A DNA stretch of 64,000 nt from positions 248,001-312,000 of the forward strand of contig CAVQGY010000003.1 in NCBI GenBank assembly GCA_963712165.1, given 5' to 3'. The DNA is from B10-G9 sp963712165. GTDB lineage: Bacteria > Chloroflexota > Anaerolineae > Anaerolineales > UBA11858. The notes beneath the pieces are model-generated. The model ran no database searches. It saw only the letters and a list, made by a program, of their open reading frames with translations, and was not told where the DNA came from. Within the stretch, counting starts at the first letter, position 1. Every line of letters begins with the position of its first letter. Shown here one piece after another: positions 52,959-61,179 of the stretch. The position numbers and the translations under genes are program-made.

Positions 52959-54176
52959 CTATAATACAACAAAAGGGACAGGCATGAATATCAGGAAAAA
53001 CAGGATCAGTCCAAGGCGGGCGATCATTTTTCGACCTCGATCCAGTTCTGTAATTTCATCCAGCGGCTCTGCATAGCGACCGCCCATCAGCAAGATCAGA
53101 AAAGCCCACAGCCACCATCCTGACCATAGAAATCCCAAAAGGAAGAGCACAACGATAATCACCGGGCGGATCCATTTGAGCCGGCGTCCATACAGGCTGT
53201 AAACCAGGTGACCTCCATCAAGCTGACCGGCAGGGATCAGGTTCAGTGAAGTGACCAGTAAACCTGCCCAACCTGCCCAGGCGATGGGATGGATGGAAAC
53301 GTCCAACCCACCCATGGGAAGGGGATAGCCTGTGAAGAAATAGCGGACCCAGTAGAGGATGGGAGAGAGACCTTGATAGGTTACTGGTTGGGGCAGCCAA
53401 GCCCCGTGGATGATGTATTTAAGAACCAGGTAGAGGATCGAATTGCCCTCAAAACCAAAATTGGCTGGGAAAACTTCAGGAAGAGTAGAAACCGAGGAGA
53501 GCGATAACCCAAGGATCAAAACCGGCAAGGTGACCACCAGGCCAGCCAGTGGACCTGCCAAACCGATATCGAGCAGGACTTTTTTGTTTCTGGGTGGTTC
53601 TAAGAGGCGGATAAACGCTCCCATAGTACCAAACGGGCTGAGTGGAAAAGGTATGAAGAAAGGTAGGGTTACACGCGTTTTATGATGGCGGGCGGCAAAA
53701 TAGTGGCCAAATTCGTGGGCAGTTAAAATGGCCAACATGCTGATTGCAAATGCTAGAGCCAAATCCAATTTACCTTTCAGATGGGACCAGATGATCCCCA
53801 GATCGAGGGTTGCCGGCCCTTCATACACTGTCAGGATCCCTGCAAATAGGATGCTCAGGAAAGTGACCAGAAAAAGGATGTAATTTGCACGTCGGGAGGG
53901 TTCCTCAGGTATTGGAAGGGCTTCTTTAATGATGATCAGGTGATTTCCATTTTCCACCCGGAAGATAGGAATAAGCTGGAGGGATCTCAACTGCTCATTC
54001 AATTGGATATAAGCATCTTCTGAGGGTTGGTTCAAATGTCCTGAATAACGCAGAATATAGCCCGCTTTCGAGTTGCCAAGGGTATAACCCTCGATATCCA
54101 AGATTTGACTCACAAGTTGAGTCAATAGATCGATCCTGCTCTGACCTTCGCTGTCCGCTACTCTGGAATCTGTCAT
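52959..54176 (-). CDS. Site-2-protease-like M50 metalloprotease
   Basis: A 405-residue membrane protease. The zinc site is 'TAHEFGHYFAARHH' (HExxH, near 152) and the second ligand motif is 'LDGGHLVYSLYG' near 320. About eight membrane segments are visible. Such enzymes cleave membrane-embedded regulators. Start set at ATG 54176 because sequence upstream encodes the selenocysteine tRNA; a frame open to 54461 reads through that tRNA and is an artefact. The start has only a weak ribosome site. Residues 1-90 form a small soluble domain before the first membrane segment. Confidence 0.85.
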   Translation of the reverse strand: MTDSRVADSEGQSRIDLLTQLVSQILDIEGYTLGNSKAGYILRYSGHLNQPSEDAYIQLNEQLRSLQLIPIFRVENGNHLIIIKEALPIPEEPSRRANYILFLVTFLSILFAGILTVYEGPATLDLGIIWSHLKGKLDLALAFAISMLAILTAHEFGHYFAARHHKTRVTLPFFIPFPLSPFGTMGAFIRLLEPPRNKKVLLDIGLAGPLAGLVVTLPVLILGLSLSSVSTLPEVFPANFGFEGNSILYLVLKYIIHGAWLPQPVTYQGLSPILYWVRYFFTGYPLPMGGLDVSIHPIAWAGWAGLLVTSLNLIPAGQLDGGHLVYSLYGRRLKWIRPVIIVVLFLLGFLWSGWWLWAFLILLMGGRYAEPLDEITELDRGRKMIARLGLILFFLIFMPVPFVVL

Positions 54177-54204
54177 AAAAGGGTTACCAATAAAGAAGAG
54201 ATAG

Positions 54205-54298
54205 CGGGAGTGAATGGGAGTCGAACCCACCGCGGCTCGCATAACGACCCGCCACCGATTTTGAAGACCGGGGAGCCCACCGGGACTCAACCACCCCC
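54205..54298 (-). tRNA. selC: tRNA-Sec (anticodon UCA)
   Basis: A 94-base gene with the long tRNA-Sec fold. An 8-bp acceptor stem (54291-54298 with 54206-54213) contains two G-U pairs. The anticodon arm has loop CTTCAAA with anticodon UCA at 54262-54264. A long variable arm follows, and the T-arm has TTCGACT in its loop with a G-U at the base of its 5-bp stem. The discriminator is G54205; no CCA is encoded. Its presence means the organism can insert selenocysteine at UGA codons. It lies 28 bases upstream of the M50 gene on the same strand. selA, selB and selD are not in the window. Confidence 0.92.
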
Positions 54299-54426
54299 AA
54301 GAAACACAGGCATTATATCTTTTTGAGATAACCCTGTAAAGCTCAAGCCGATGGATTGTAATCTGTTCATTTTCATCAATATGGTTGCTCAGGCTTCCTC
54401 CAAACGCATTATGATATACTTTCCGC

Positions 54427-55335
54427 ATGGAGAAAATAACCCTGGATCTGTCACTCATCATACCTGCCTATAACGAAGAAAAAAGCATATCTTCTGTAAT
54501 AGTTGATATCAAGAAAGTCCTCAGTACCCTGGATCTCAGTTATGAGATCCTGGTAGTTGATGATGGCTCTGAGGACATGACTGCTGAAATGGCTGTAAGT
54601 TCAGGCGCCAGGGTGATCACCCATCCAGAAAATATTGGAAATGGTGCGAGTGTTAAAACCGGCATTCGCAATGCTCGCGGGAAATTGTTGTTAATGATGG
54701 ATGCGGATGGACAGCATCCGGTTGATATGATCCCTATCTTACTGGAAGAGGCAAGCAAATTTGATATGGTTGTGGGAGCTCGGACCAGAAGTTCAGATTC
54801 TGATTTTCATAGGAATTTTGCGAATCTTATCTATAATACCCTTGCTTCCTATGTTAGTGGGCGCAGAATTGAGGATTTGACTTCTGGTTTTCGAGTCATC
54901 CATTTTGAAGTAGCCCGCAAGTTTATTTATTTATTGCCCAACACATTTTCATATCCTTCGACCATAACTTTGGCAGTTTTACGATCTGGGGGAAGTTTGC
55001 AGTATGTGCCTATCAAGGGCAAACGAAGGGTAGGTAAAAGCAAGATCAAATTGATCAGGGATGGATTCAGGTTCTTGACCATCATATTAAGGGTAGCTAC
55101 TTATTATTCTCCCTTAAAGATCTTTATTCCAGTGAGTATTTTGATGTTCCTCACCGGGTTTGGATATGGTTTATTTAAGGTCTTATTCCTTAACGCAAGT
55201 TATGGGCCAACGTCAGCAATGTTAATGACAATATCTGTAGTGGTTTTTATGGTTGGTTTGGTTTCAGAGCAAGTAGCGCAATTAATGTATATCTGGAGCG
55301 AGAATCGATTGGGAAATAAAATCAACATAGAATGA
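54427..55335 (+). CDS. GT2-family glycosyltransferase, polyprenyl-phosphate type
   Basis: A 302-residue GT2 enzyme of the dolichol-phosphate mannosyltransferase type. 'LSLIIPAYNEEKSISSVI' opens the GT-A fold, 'EILVVDDGSEDMTAEMA' near 40 and 'LLMMDADGQHPVDMIP' near 91 hold the nucleotide- and metal-binding Asp residues. 'SYVSGRRIEDLTSGFRVIHFEVA' near 140 is diagnostic of polyprenyl-phosphate transferases. Two membrane segments lie at 233-285. A -10 sequence ends only six bases upstream of the ATG, so the message may be leaderless. It likely makes a lipid-linked sugar for surface glycosylation, with the UPF0104 membrane protein downstream as neighbour. Confidence 0.88.
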   Translation: MEKITLDLSLIIPAYNEEKSISSVIVDIKKVLSTLDLSYEILVVDDGSEDMTAEMAVSSGARVITHPENIGNGASVKTGIRNARGKLLLMMDADGQHPVDMIPILLEEASKFDMVVGARTRSSDSDFHRNFANLIYNTLASYVSGRRIEDLTSGFRVIHFEVARKFIYLLPNTFSYPSTITLAVLRSGGSLQYVPIKGKRRVGKSKIKLIRDGFRFLTIILRVATYYSPLKIFIPVSILMFLTGFGYGLFKVLFLNASYGPTSAMLMTISVVVFMVGLVSEQVAQLMYIWSENRLGNKINIE

Positions 55336-55443
55336 TTTTTACTCAAGCTCGCTGGAATCTGTTTTATATGGATATCTATTCGAATTGATGGATCAACTGA
55401 AAGATAATAACCTGCCTCTAGTATTCTCAGAGGGGAAAACTGT

Positions 55444-56415
55444 TTGAAAAAAGCCAAGACCTACATCGCGGTGATTTTTTCTATATTAGTCCTCGTTTAT
55501 GTATTCCTGACCTTGGATTGGAATCAGGTCTGGGAGACTATCCGAAAGGTGAGAGTCTCATGGTTGCTGGCTGCCCTGACATTCCATCTCATGACCTACG
55601 TGATCCGAACCTTTCGATTCAGATACCTGCTAGACAGTAAACCTAATTTCCTTACCATATTAGGAGCGACCAATCTATACGGGATGTATCTATATTTGAT
55701 GCCTGTAAAAACAGGGGAAGTGGCTTTGCCCCTTTTATACAAAGATCATATGCAAATCCCCCTGACACACAGTACAGCTGCCTTGTTGGCAGCCAGGTTT
55801 CTAGATCTTGTGATGATGGCGCTTTTGCTCCCTATCCTCTTGGCTCTGCAATGGTCTCGGCTGCTCCCTTACCTGAGGTTGGCTATTGTATTAATCAGTT
55901 TGGCAGTGGTCATTTGTTGGGTAATATTGATCAGGTTTTTGAAATATCCCGACAAACTGGTTCCTTTTGTGTTGTGGTTTGAAAAAGCCCGGTTCCCGGT
56001 TCTAAACCGCTTTGGGGAAATCGGCAATAGTATCTTCCGAGAGATGCGTAGAATTTATGCCGGGAATAAATTTTGGCCTGCGTTGCTGATTTCTGCGGGG
56101 ATCTGGTTATTTGTGCAAAATACATTATTTAGTATTATTTCTAGCCTGGGTTTTCAGGTGTCATTGGTGCAGGTTGTTGTTGTGTCTTTAGTTATGATCC
56201 CCTTTACTTTTGTACCTTTACAGGGGTTTGCGAATCTGGGTACCTATGAGGTAAGTATTGTTTTGGCATTTGCATTATATGGTGTCGCCGCTGAAGATTC
56301 TCTGAATATCGCGGTTGGTTCTCACGTTATTTATATAAGTTTCAGTTTGTTGTTGGGATTATCCGGTTTGGTGTTATTAAAACTATCTAAGCTTTTTCAT
56401 AAGGCGCCAGATTAG
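55444..56415 (+). CDS. UPF0104/LPG_synthase_TM-type membrane protein
   Basis: A 323-residue membrane protein with about eight segments and the UPF0104/AglD C-terminal form. 'FRYLLDSKPNFLTILGATNLYGMYLYLMPVKTGEVALPLLYKD' near 60 and 'STAALLAARFLDLVMMALLLP' near 105 are conserved family parts. 'PLQGFANLGTYEVSIVLAFALYGV' near 260 is the late conserved loop. The start is TTG 55444 behind AGAGGGGAAA. Members flip or synthesise lipid-linked sugars, so it probably works with the upstream GT2 enzyme; reaction not assigned. Confidence 0.82.
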   Translation: MKKAKTYIAVIFSILVLVYVFLTLDWNQVWETIRKVRVSWLLAALTFHLMTYVIRTFRFRYLLDSKPNFLTILGATNLYGMYLYLMPVKTGEVALPLLYKDHMQIPLTHSTAALLAARFLDLVMMALLLPILLALQWSRLLPYLRLAIVLISLAVVICWVILIRFLKYPDKLVPFVLWFEKARFPVLNRFGEIGNSIFREMRRIYAGNKFWPALLISAGIWLFVQNTLFSIISSLGFQVSLVQVVVVSLVMIPFTFVPLQGFANLGTYEVSIVLAFALYGVAAEDSLNIAVGSHVIYISFSLLLGLSGLVLLKLSKLFHKAPD

Positions 56416-56646
56416 AAAGCATCTTTGGTTCTAGCTAGCAGGCGATCATTCACATAGATTTTATTGCCCATATAGCCCGGTTTCTGCATGAACGATCTGG
56501 AAATAACTAATGGGATTTCGAGATAAAATGGATGAATACCCATCTGTGAGCTAAGGTGATGATGGGATTGAATCTAATAGTTATTTTGATATACTCGGAG
56601 AATTGAACAGTCCAAAGTGGAACAAAATTATCTGATGAGGTTGTAA

Positions 56647-57327
56647 ATGCATTTTCTCCCAAAGATATTCTTTGATAAAGAGATACTTTCTAGTTTATTT
56701 TCTCTAGATGATCCTGAAACCTATGAAATGGCACTGGCTTCTTATCTGCATAAGAATCCATTTGTTCGGTTCATTGTCGCCTGGCGAATGATAATAGCCC
56801 TAAGTTTCCTGGGTCGATCTGAAGAGAAAAAGATCCTCGATTATGGTTGCGGATTGGGAATCCTCTTCCTCCAACTTTCGTCAAGGAAGGGTCAGCTTTA
56901 TGGTACGGATCTCAATATTGTGCCTGCATCTAAAATGTTGGCAGCCCATGGACGCTCGGATGTAAGTTTGTTCCCGGTTTCCGATCTAGAACAGTCAATT
57001 GACGATCACACATTCGATACCATTATTTCGCTTGAAGTATTGGAACATGTGGATGATGTGAGGCAAACAGTCCTCCTCATCAAGAGCAAACTTAAGAAAG
57101 ATGGGCAGCTGATCGTTTCTGGCCCAACTGAGAATGAGTTTTATGGCATACTGAGAAAAATCGCTGGTTTTACTGGGGAATACCACCATCGGGATATATA
57201 TCAGATTGTTGACGATATTAAAAATACTGGTTTCAGAATACGTAAAAAACGAATAATTCCATTGCCCAAACCGTTTGATGTATTTGCGATATATGAATTT
57301 GCTCAAGAGGATATCAATTCGAACTAG
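56647..57327 (+). CDS. Class I SAM-dependent methyltransferase
   Basis: A 226-residue protein with a methyltransferase fold. Motif I 'ILDYGCGLGILFLQLSSRKGQLYGTDL' near 66 binds S-adenosylmethionine, and 'FDTIISLEVLEHVDDVRQTVLLIKSKLKKDGQLIVSGPTENE' near 122 gives motifs II and III. The first 60 residues are a helical lid. The final part, 'VFAIYEFAQEDINSN', is short. Located after the GT2 and UPF0104 genes, it may modify the same surface glycolipid; the substrate is unknown. Confidence 0.82.
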   Translation: MHFLPKIFFDKEILSSLFSLDDPETYEMALASYLHKNPFVRFIVAWRMIIALSFLGRSEEKKILDYGCGLGILFLQLSSRKGQLYGTDLNIVPASKMLAAHGRSDVSLFPVSDLEQSIDDHTFDTIISLEVLEHVDDVRQTVLLIKSKLKKDGQLIVSGPTENEFYGILRKIAGFTGEYHHRDIYQIVDDIKNTGFRIRKKRIIPLPKPFDVFAIYEFAQEDINSN

Positions 57328-57437
57328 ACTAGAAATGTTTAAATTAGAAATCATCTAGTTTTGCTGACAGCCGAATTATCTACGAGTAGCGGTAATGTTT
57401 ACAGGGATGGAAGATTCGATCAAGCTGTAGTCTCAAA

Positions 57438-57466
57438 TTGACAATCGGCATTTATCCTGTTAAAAT
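57438..57466 (+). promoter_or_regulatory. Sigma-70-type promoter of the ribozyme-glnA leader
   Basis: TTGACA (57438-57443), 17 bases, TAAAAT (57461-57466): a near-consensus promoter. Transcription would begin near 57473, giving about 33 bases before the presumed ribozyme cleavage site at 57506/57507. Confidence 0.8.
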
Positions 57467-57505
57467 CAGATCAGTAGATTAACATCAGAATATTGAAGGA
57501 TGTAC

Positions 57506-57700
57506 AGCGACTGAGCCTCAGATATTGAGGTGACGAGGTGGAGGTCTTCCCCGCGAGGGGAATGCTAATCCGCGCTTCTGCGCGGAGAAAATCGAATGAT
57601 CAGCGGATGCCTCTGCAGCCCTGCCAAGGGCTGCCATATCCTTCCCGTAAAGGAACAGTTCAAAACCACATGGCAACATGTGGGACAAAGCGGTTTCATT
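57506..57700 (+). ncRNA. glmS-type self-cleaving ribozyme in the glnA leader region
   Basis: The core matches the glmS ribozyme, which cuts itself when glucosamine-6-phosphate binds. In order: AGCGACTGAG (57506-57515) at the cleavage site; a P1 hairpin CCTCA/TGAGG; TGACGAGG; GTGGAGGT; ATCGAA; AGCGGATGCCTC; a 7-bp hairpin (57615-57621 with 57628-57634); a 7-bp stem capped by GCAA (57666-57683); and GGGACAAAG. Known ribozymes share GACGAGG...AUCGA...GCGGAUGCCUC...ACAAAG. Two hairpins (57547-57562, loop GCGA; 57569-57586) are extra insertions. The cleavage-side sequence reads GCGAC where GCGCC is usual, so activity needs testing. The gene next downstream is glnA, not glmS. Confidence 0.85.
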
Positions 57701-57704
57701 GGCA

Positions 57705-57733
57705 CAGATTAAAATCGGTGGATTTTAAATCTG
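57705..57733 (+). other. Stem-loop between ribozyme and terminator
   Basis: CAGATTAAAATC (57705-57716) pairs with GATTTTAAATCTG (57721-57733) with one bulge and a GGTG loop. It may be the 3' boundary of the ribozyme domain or compete with its last stem. Confidence 0.55.
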
Positions 57734-57774
57734 GATCTTAAGGGAAGGGTTTGCTGAACGGTATTCGATAGTAG

Positions 57775-57796
57775 GCACGCCCAGGCGTGCTTTTTT
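57775..57796 (+). terminator. Terminator between ribozyme and glnA
   Basis: GCACGC (57775-57780) pairs with GCGTGC (57785-57790) over a CCAG loop, followed by six T. It ends 67 bases before the glnA ATG, so it either ends a free ribozyme RNA or attenuates glnA. Confidence 0.82.
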
Positions 57797-57863
57797 ATTT
57801 AATTGCCCATGTCCCCAGCCAGTTATTTTCCTGACCGGTTTTCAGATTATTCTTGGAGGAAAA

Positions 57864-59201
57864 ATGGATGACAAGAAATTGATCGCCCGCGTTAAAGAGG
57901 ATGATGTCAAGTTTATCTCACTGCAATTCACTGATGTAACAGGTTCTGTGAAAAGCGTGGATATCACTCCAGGACGGCTGCCTTCTGCCCTGGAAGATGG
58001 TGTCTGGTTCGATGGTTCTTCAGTGGAGGGATTTGCCCGGGTTCAGGAAAGTGATATGCGCTTGGTTCTCGATCCGGAAACCTATGCTGTTCTTTCCTGG
58101 AGCCCCGAGGACCTGAAGAGAGCCCGCATATTTTGTGATATCTATAAACCAGATGGAGAACCATTTGACGGTGATCCAAGAGGTGTCCTGAAACGCATGT
58201 TGAAGGTGATCGATGATAAAGGCTGGGTATTTAATATTGGCCCAGAGCCTGAATTCTTCCTGTTCCGCCGCAATGGAGAGGACGCCGTTCACCCGGTGCC
58301 CTATGATGTGGGTGGTTATTTCGATTTCTCAGCTCGTGATCAGGCCACAACGGTGCGAAATGAGCTTATGTATGCCCTGGATGATATGGGACTTGAAGTG
58401 GAAATGGGGCATCATGAGGTCGCGCGCGGTCAGCATGAGATCGATTTCCGATATGGCGAGGCTCTAAGAACTGCTGATAATGTAGTCACCATGAAATATA
58501 CGGTCAAAGCGATAGCCGCAAAATATGATTTGATTGCGTCCTTTATGCCAAAACCCATTTTTGGAGTCAATGGATCTGGCATGCACACCCATCAGTCGAT
58601 TTTTAGCGTGGAAGGGGAGAACCTGTTTTTTGATGCCAATGATGAATACAATCTATCAGAATTAGCATATTATTTCCTGGCGGGGCAGTTAAAACATGCC
58701 CGGGGAATGTCTGCGATTTTGGCTCCTACTCCAAATTCCTATAAAAGACTTGTGCCAGGGTATGAGGCTCCAGTTTACATCGGATGGGCCCAGATCAATC
58801 GGTCTGCGCTGATCAGATTACCGCGTTATACGACAGGCAGGAACAAATCCGTCCGTCTGGAACTGCGCTGTCCAGATCCATCCGCAAATCCCTATATGGC
58901 GTTCGCGGTTATGCTGGCTGCGGGGTTGGATGGTATCAATCAAAAAATGGACTGCCCTGATCCTCTTAACAATCTCAATATCTGGAATTTGAGTAAAGAG
59001 GAAAGAGAGATAAAGGGCATTGATGCTCTACCGGGATCCCTGGCTGAAGCCATGTATGAATTTGATCAAAACAAAGTGATCAAGGATGCTCTCGGACCTG
59101 TGATCTGCGATGTGTTCCAGAGAGCCAAGTGGGCGGAAGTGGAAGAATACCGCACCCGGGTGACTGATTGGGAAATAAGCCGGTACCTGGAATTGGCTTA
59201 A
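57864..59201 (+). CDS. glnA: Glutamine synthetase type I
   Basis: A 445-residue GlnA making glutamine from glutamate, ammonia and ATP, the source of amide nitrogen. The N-terminal beta-grasp part is followed by 'DGSSVEGFARVQESDMRL' near 51, 'GPEPEFFLFR' near 129, 'HHEVARGQHEIDFRYGEAL' near 183, 'GSGMHTHQSIFS' near 240, 'PNSYKRLVPGYEAPVYIGWAQINRSALIRLP' near 292 and 'RLELRCPDPSANPYMAFAVML' near 332. The site adenylylated in many proteobacterial enzymes (Tyr in NLYDLP) reads 'NIWNLSKEE', so Trp replaces Tyr and control by adenylylation is unlikely. That leaves transcript-level or feedback control. RBS TTGGAGGAAAA. Confidence 0.97.
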   Translation: MDDKKLIARVKEDDVKFISLQFTDVTGSVKSVDITPGRLPSALEDGVWFDGSSVEGFARVQESDMRLVLDPETYAVLSWSPEDLKRARIFCDIYKPDGEPFDGDPRGVLKRMLKVIDDKGWVFNIGPEPEFFLFRRNGEDAVHPVPYDVGGYFDFSARDQATTVRNELMYALDDMGLEVEMGHHEVARGQHEIDFRYGEALRTADNVVTMKYTVKAIAAKYDLIASFMPKPIFGVNGSGMHTHQSIFSVEGENLFFDANDEYNLSELAYYFLAGQLKHARGMSAILAPTPNSYKRLVPGYEAPVYIGWAQINRSALIRLPRYTTGRNKSVRLELRCPDPSANPYMAFAVMLAAGLDGINQKMDCPDPLNNLNIWNLSKEEREIKGIDALPGSLAEAMYEFDQNKVIKDALGPVICDVFQRAKWAEVEEYRTRVTDWEISRYLELA

Positions 59202-59249
59202 GCTTAGTTTGGTAAACGATTGCCAATCAAAGGATCAGGGAGCTGAATT

Positions 59250-59669
59250 ATGGCTGTTGAAACACATACCATTTCGCTGGAAACCTGTGGCAATGGAGAT
59301 ATCCTGGAAATAACAGACCAGGTGAGAGACTGTCTGAAATCCAGCCAACTGATCCACGGTATAGCCACTATATTTACACCTTCCGCTACCAGCGGGATAA
59401 CCTCACTTGAGTTTGAACCTGGCTGTGTTCAAGATTTACAAAACTTCTTTGATGATATCATCCCACCAGATCGGGAGTACGCCCACAATCAGCGTTGGGG
59501 AGATGGAAATGGACACAGTCATGCCCGGGCTGCCCTGTTAAAAGCGTCATTCACAATACCTTTTACTGACAGCAATTTGATCCTGGGCACCTGGCAATCC
59601 CTGGTCCTGGTCGATTTTGATAATCGACCTCGAAGTAGAAGGTTGATCGTACAACTTATCGGAGAATGA
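59250..59669 (+). CDS. yjbQ: YjbQ-family (UPF0047) protein
   Basis: A 139-residue UPF0047 protein, some members of which show secondary thiamin-phosphate synthase activity. 'GIATIFTPSATSGITSLEFEPG' and 'HNQRWGDGNGHSHARAALLKAS' are the family signatures, the latter bearing the conserved His. 'WQSLVLVDFDNRPRSRRLIVQLIGE' closes it. It is 48 bases after glnA and before a strong terminator, so it is probably co-transcribed with glnA. The cellular role is uncertain. Confidence 0.9.
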   Translation: MAVETHTISLETCGNGDILEITDQVRDCLKSSQLIHGIATIFTPSATSGITSLEFEPGCVQDLQNFFDDIIPPDREYAHNQRWGDGNGHSHARAALLKASFTIPFTDSNLILGTWQSLVLVDFDNRPRSRRLIVQLIGE

Positions 59670-59672
59670 GTA

Positions 59673-59708
59673 AAAAAACCTGGAGAAATAATGCTCCAGG
59701 TTTTTTTT
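59673..59708 (+). terminator. Terminator after yjbQ
   Basis: CCTGGAG (59679-59685) pairs with CTCCAGG (59694-59700), extended by A/T pairs, followed by eight T. It also suits the convergent minus-strand gene. Confidence 0.9.
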
Positions 59709-59731
59709 ACTTGTGATGGTGATTCTATTCC

Positions 59732-61069
59732 CTAATTGGCGGGTTCTTCTTTGTCCAAGGGTCTACCATCGCGATACACCAGCCAGATTGCCCCAATTCC
59801 GACCAAGGTAGTCACTAACCCTATAAGAAGGCCAAATCCGAGGGGGATAGCCCGCAGGAAGGTGTATAAAAGCAGGCCAAGCACTAGAGGCCAGACCAAG
59901 CCGCCATCATATTTCGGCGCAAGCCATTTCAGCAGTAAACTGCCGACCAGGTAGGATACAACGATTTTGCTACCATAGGAGACCATCAGGCCAAATGCTG
60001 CCAGGATCAATCCCAGACTTGAGAAGCCGATCATCAGGATAACCTTGGCCAATTCTCCTAATGTAATTACACCCAAGAAGATCGCTCCAGCTACGATCAG
60101 ACCAACTGCCAGGAAGGCACCCAAATAGACAACCAGGATCGAAACCAGACCCCAACCAAGCGAAGGTAACGGTTCCTGTTCTGCTTTTTCGGACACTTTT
60201 CTCAATAAACCAGGCAGCTGCCAGACGATGAATCCTCCCAGGAGAAGCAAGGTAACGAAGGTTCTCAAGCGCTTGATCAGCCAGGAGGCTGCCAGGGCGG
60301 TAGAACTTATCCGGCCGATCTCTTCTGGATCAGGTTCAGGACTTGTCCTTGGATCATATTCAAATTCGATTCCTCCAGGCGGGGTGATAGCAATGGCGGA
60401 AGCCTGGTTCTCAGAACTTCTATAGGTTAATGATCCACCAATCATAGCATCCTCTGAGACTCGGATCCCGGAAGGAACGATGGTTTCTACTCCTGGAGGG
60501 CCTGTGAAATACATAGGCTGTTGAGTGCCTTCAGTCCCGCCAACTTCAGCGAAGACGTCGTTGCCAACTATGCCATTAATTTCCAGGGCCCCAACAGCAG
60601 CCCTGACGTCCCGACCAACCTCTCCAAAAAGGAGAGCCTGGTATCCACCAACCAGCAGGTCCCGGCTGATATAAGAACCAGCGGCGGTCGTCAAATTGAA
60701 ACCGCCAAAATACATATTCCTGCCAACCTCGGCTTCATCCCCCAGGGTCATCGTGCTGGAGCCGGTGTAGACACTGCCGGTGACAATCCCATTCACCTGG
60801 ACTGTTTGAGCTCCAACAAATAGACTTCCGTTAACGGTTCCGTTGACTTTTACTACGTTTCCTCCTGCGAAGACATCACCGTTAATAACGCCGTTGATCT
60901 CGACAGTATCGTTTGCGATAAAAAGATCATCATCGATCACTTCACCTTCCTCAATAATACCGTCGTCATCAAACTCCACAGCTTTGACTGTGACAGCAGC
61001 ACCAAATCCGATCATCAAGACCATAAAGATCGGCAGCAATATGAGGAACACTCTTTTTTTCGTATTCAT
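59732..61069 (-). CDS. Membrane protein with bactofilin-like beta-solenoid domain
   Basis: A 445-residue protein. After an N-terminal signal-like segment, residues 45-205 have repeats of 'VEINGVINGDVFAGGNVVKVNGTVNGSLFVGAQTVQVNGIVTGSVYTG', the six- to ten-residue beta-solenoid of bactofilins (polymer-forming cytoskeletal domain). Residues 265-435 form about six membrane segments ('TFVTLLLLGGFIVWQLP ... GLVSILVVYLGAFLAVGLIVAGAIFLG'). Bactofilins are soluble; this fusion places the solenoid outside the cell if the N-terminus is a signal peptide. A surface scaffold is a reasonable guess; function unknown. Confidence 0.78.
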   Translation of the reverse strand: MNTKKRVFLILLPIFMVLMIGFGAAVTVKAVEFDDDGIIEEGEVIDDDLFIANDTVEINGVINGDVFAGGNVVKVNGTVNGSLFVGAQTVQVNGIVTGSVYTGSSTMTLGDEAEVGRNMYFGGFNLTTAAGSYISRDLLVGGYQALLFGEVGRDVRAAVGALEINGIVGNDVFAEVGGTEGTQQPMYFTGPPGVETIVPSGIRVSEDAMIGGSLTYRSSENQASAIAITPPGGIEFEYDPRTSPEPDPEEIGRISSTALAASWLIKRLRTFVTLLLLGGFIVWQLPGLLRKVSEKAEQEPLPSLGWGLVSILVVYLGAFLAVGLIVAGAIFLGVITLGELAKVILMIGFSSLGLILAAFGLMVSYGSKIVVSYLVGSLLLKWLAPKYDGGLVWPLVLGLLLYTFLRAIPLGFGLLIGLVTTLVGIGAIWLVYRDGRPLDKEEPAN

Positions 61070-61179
61070 GGATACTCCTTATTATCGATATAAAATAACA
61101 CCTAAAGACATGAACTTGTTTATATATACGGGTGAGGGGAGTATTAGTTGCAATCAGTGATGTCTGTCCCAGAAAACGC

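Noticed and set aside
52959..54461. Longer M50 protease with 95 extra N-terminal residues
   Set aside because: The extension reads through the tRNA-Sec and has no similarity to the family, so the start at 54176 is preferred.
57538..57741. Open frame of 67 codons over the ribozyme region
   Set aside because: It coincides with the highly structured ribozyme, has no ribosome site and no recognisable protein.
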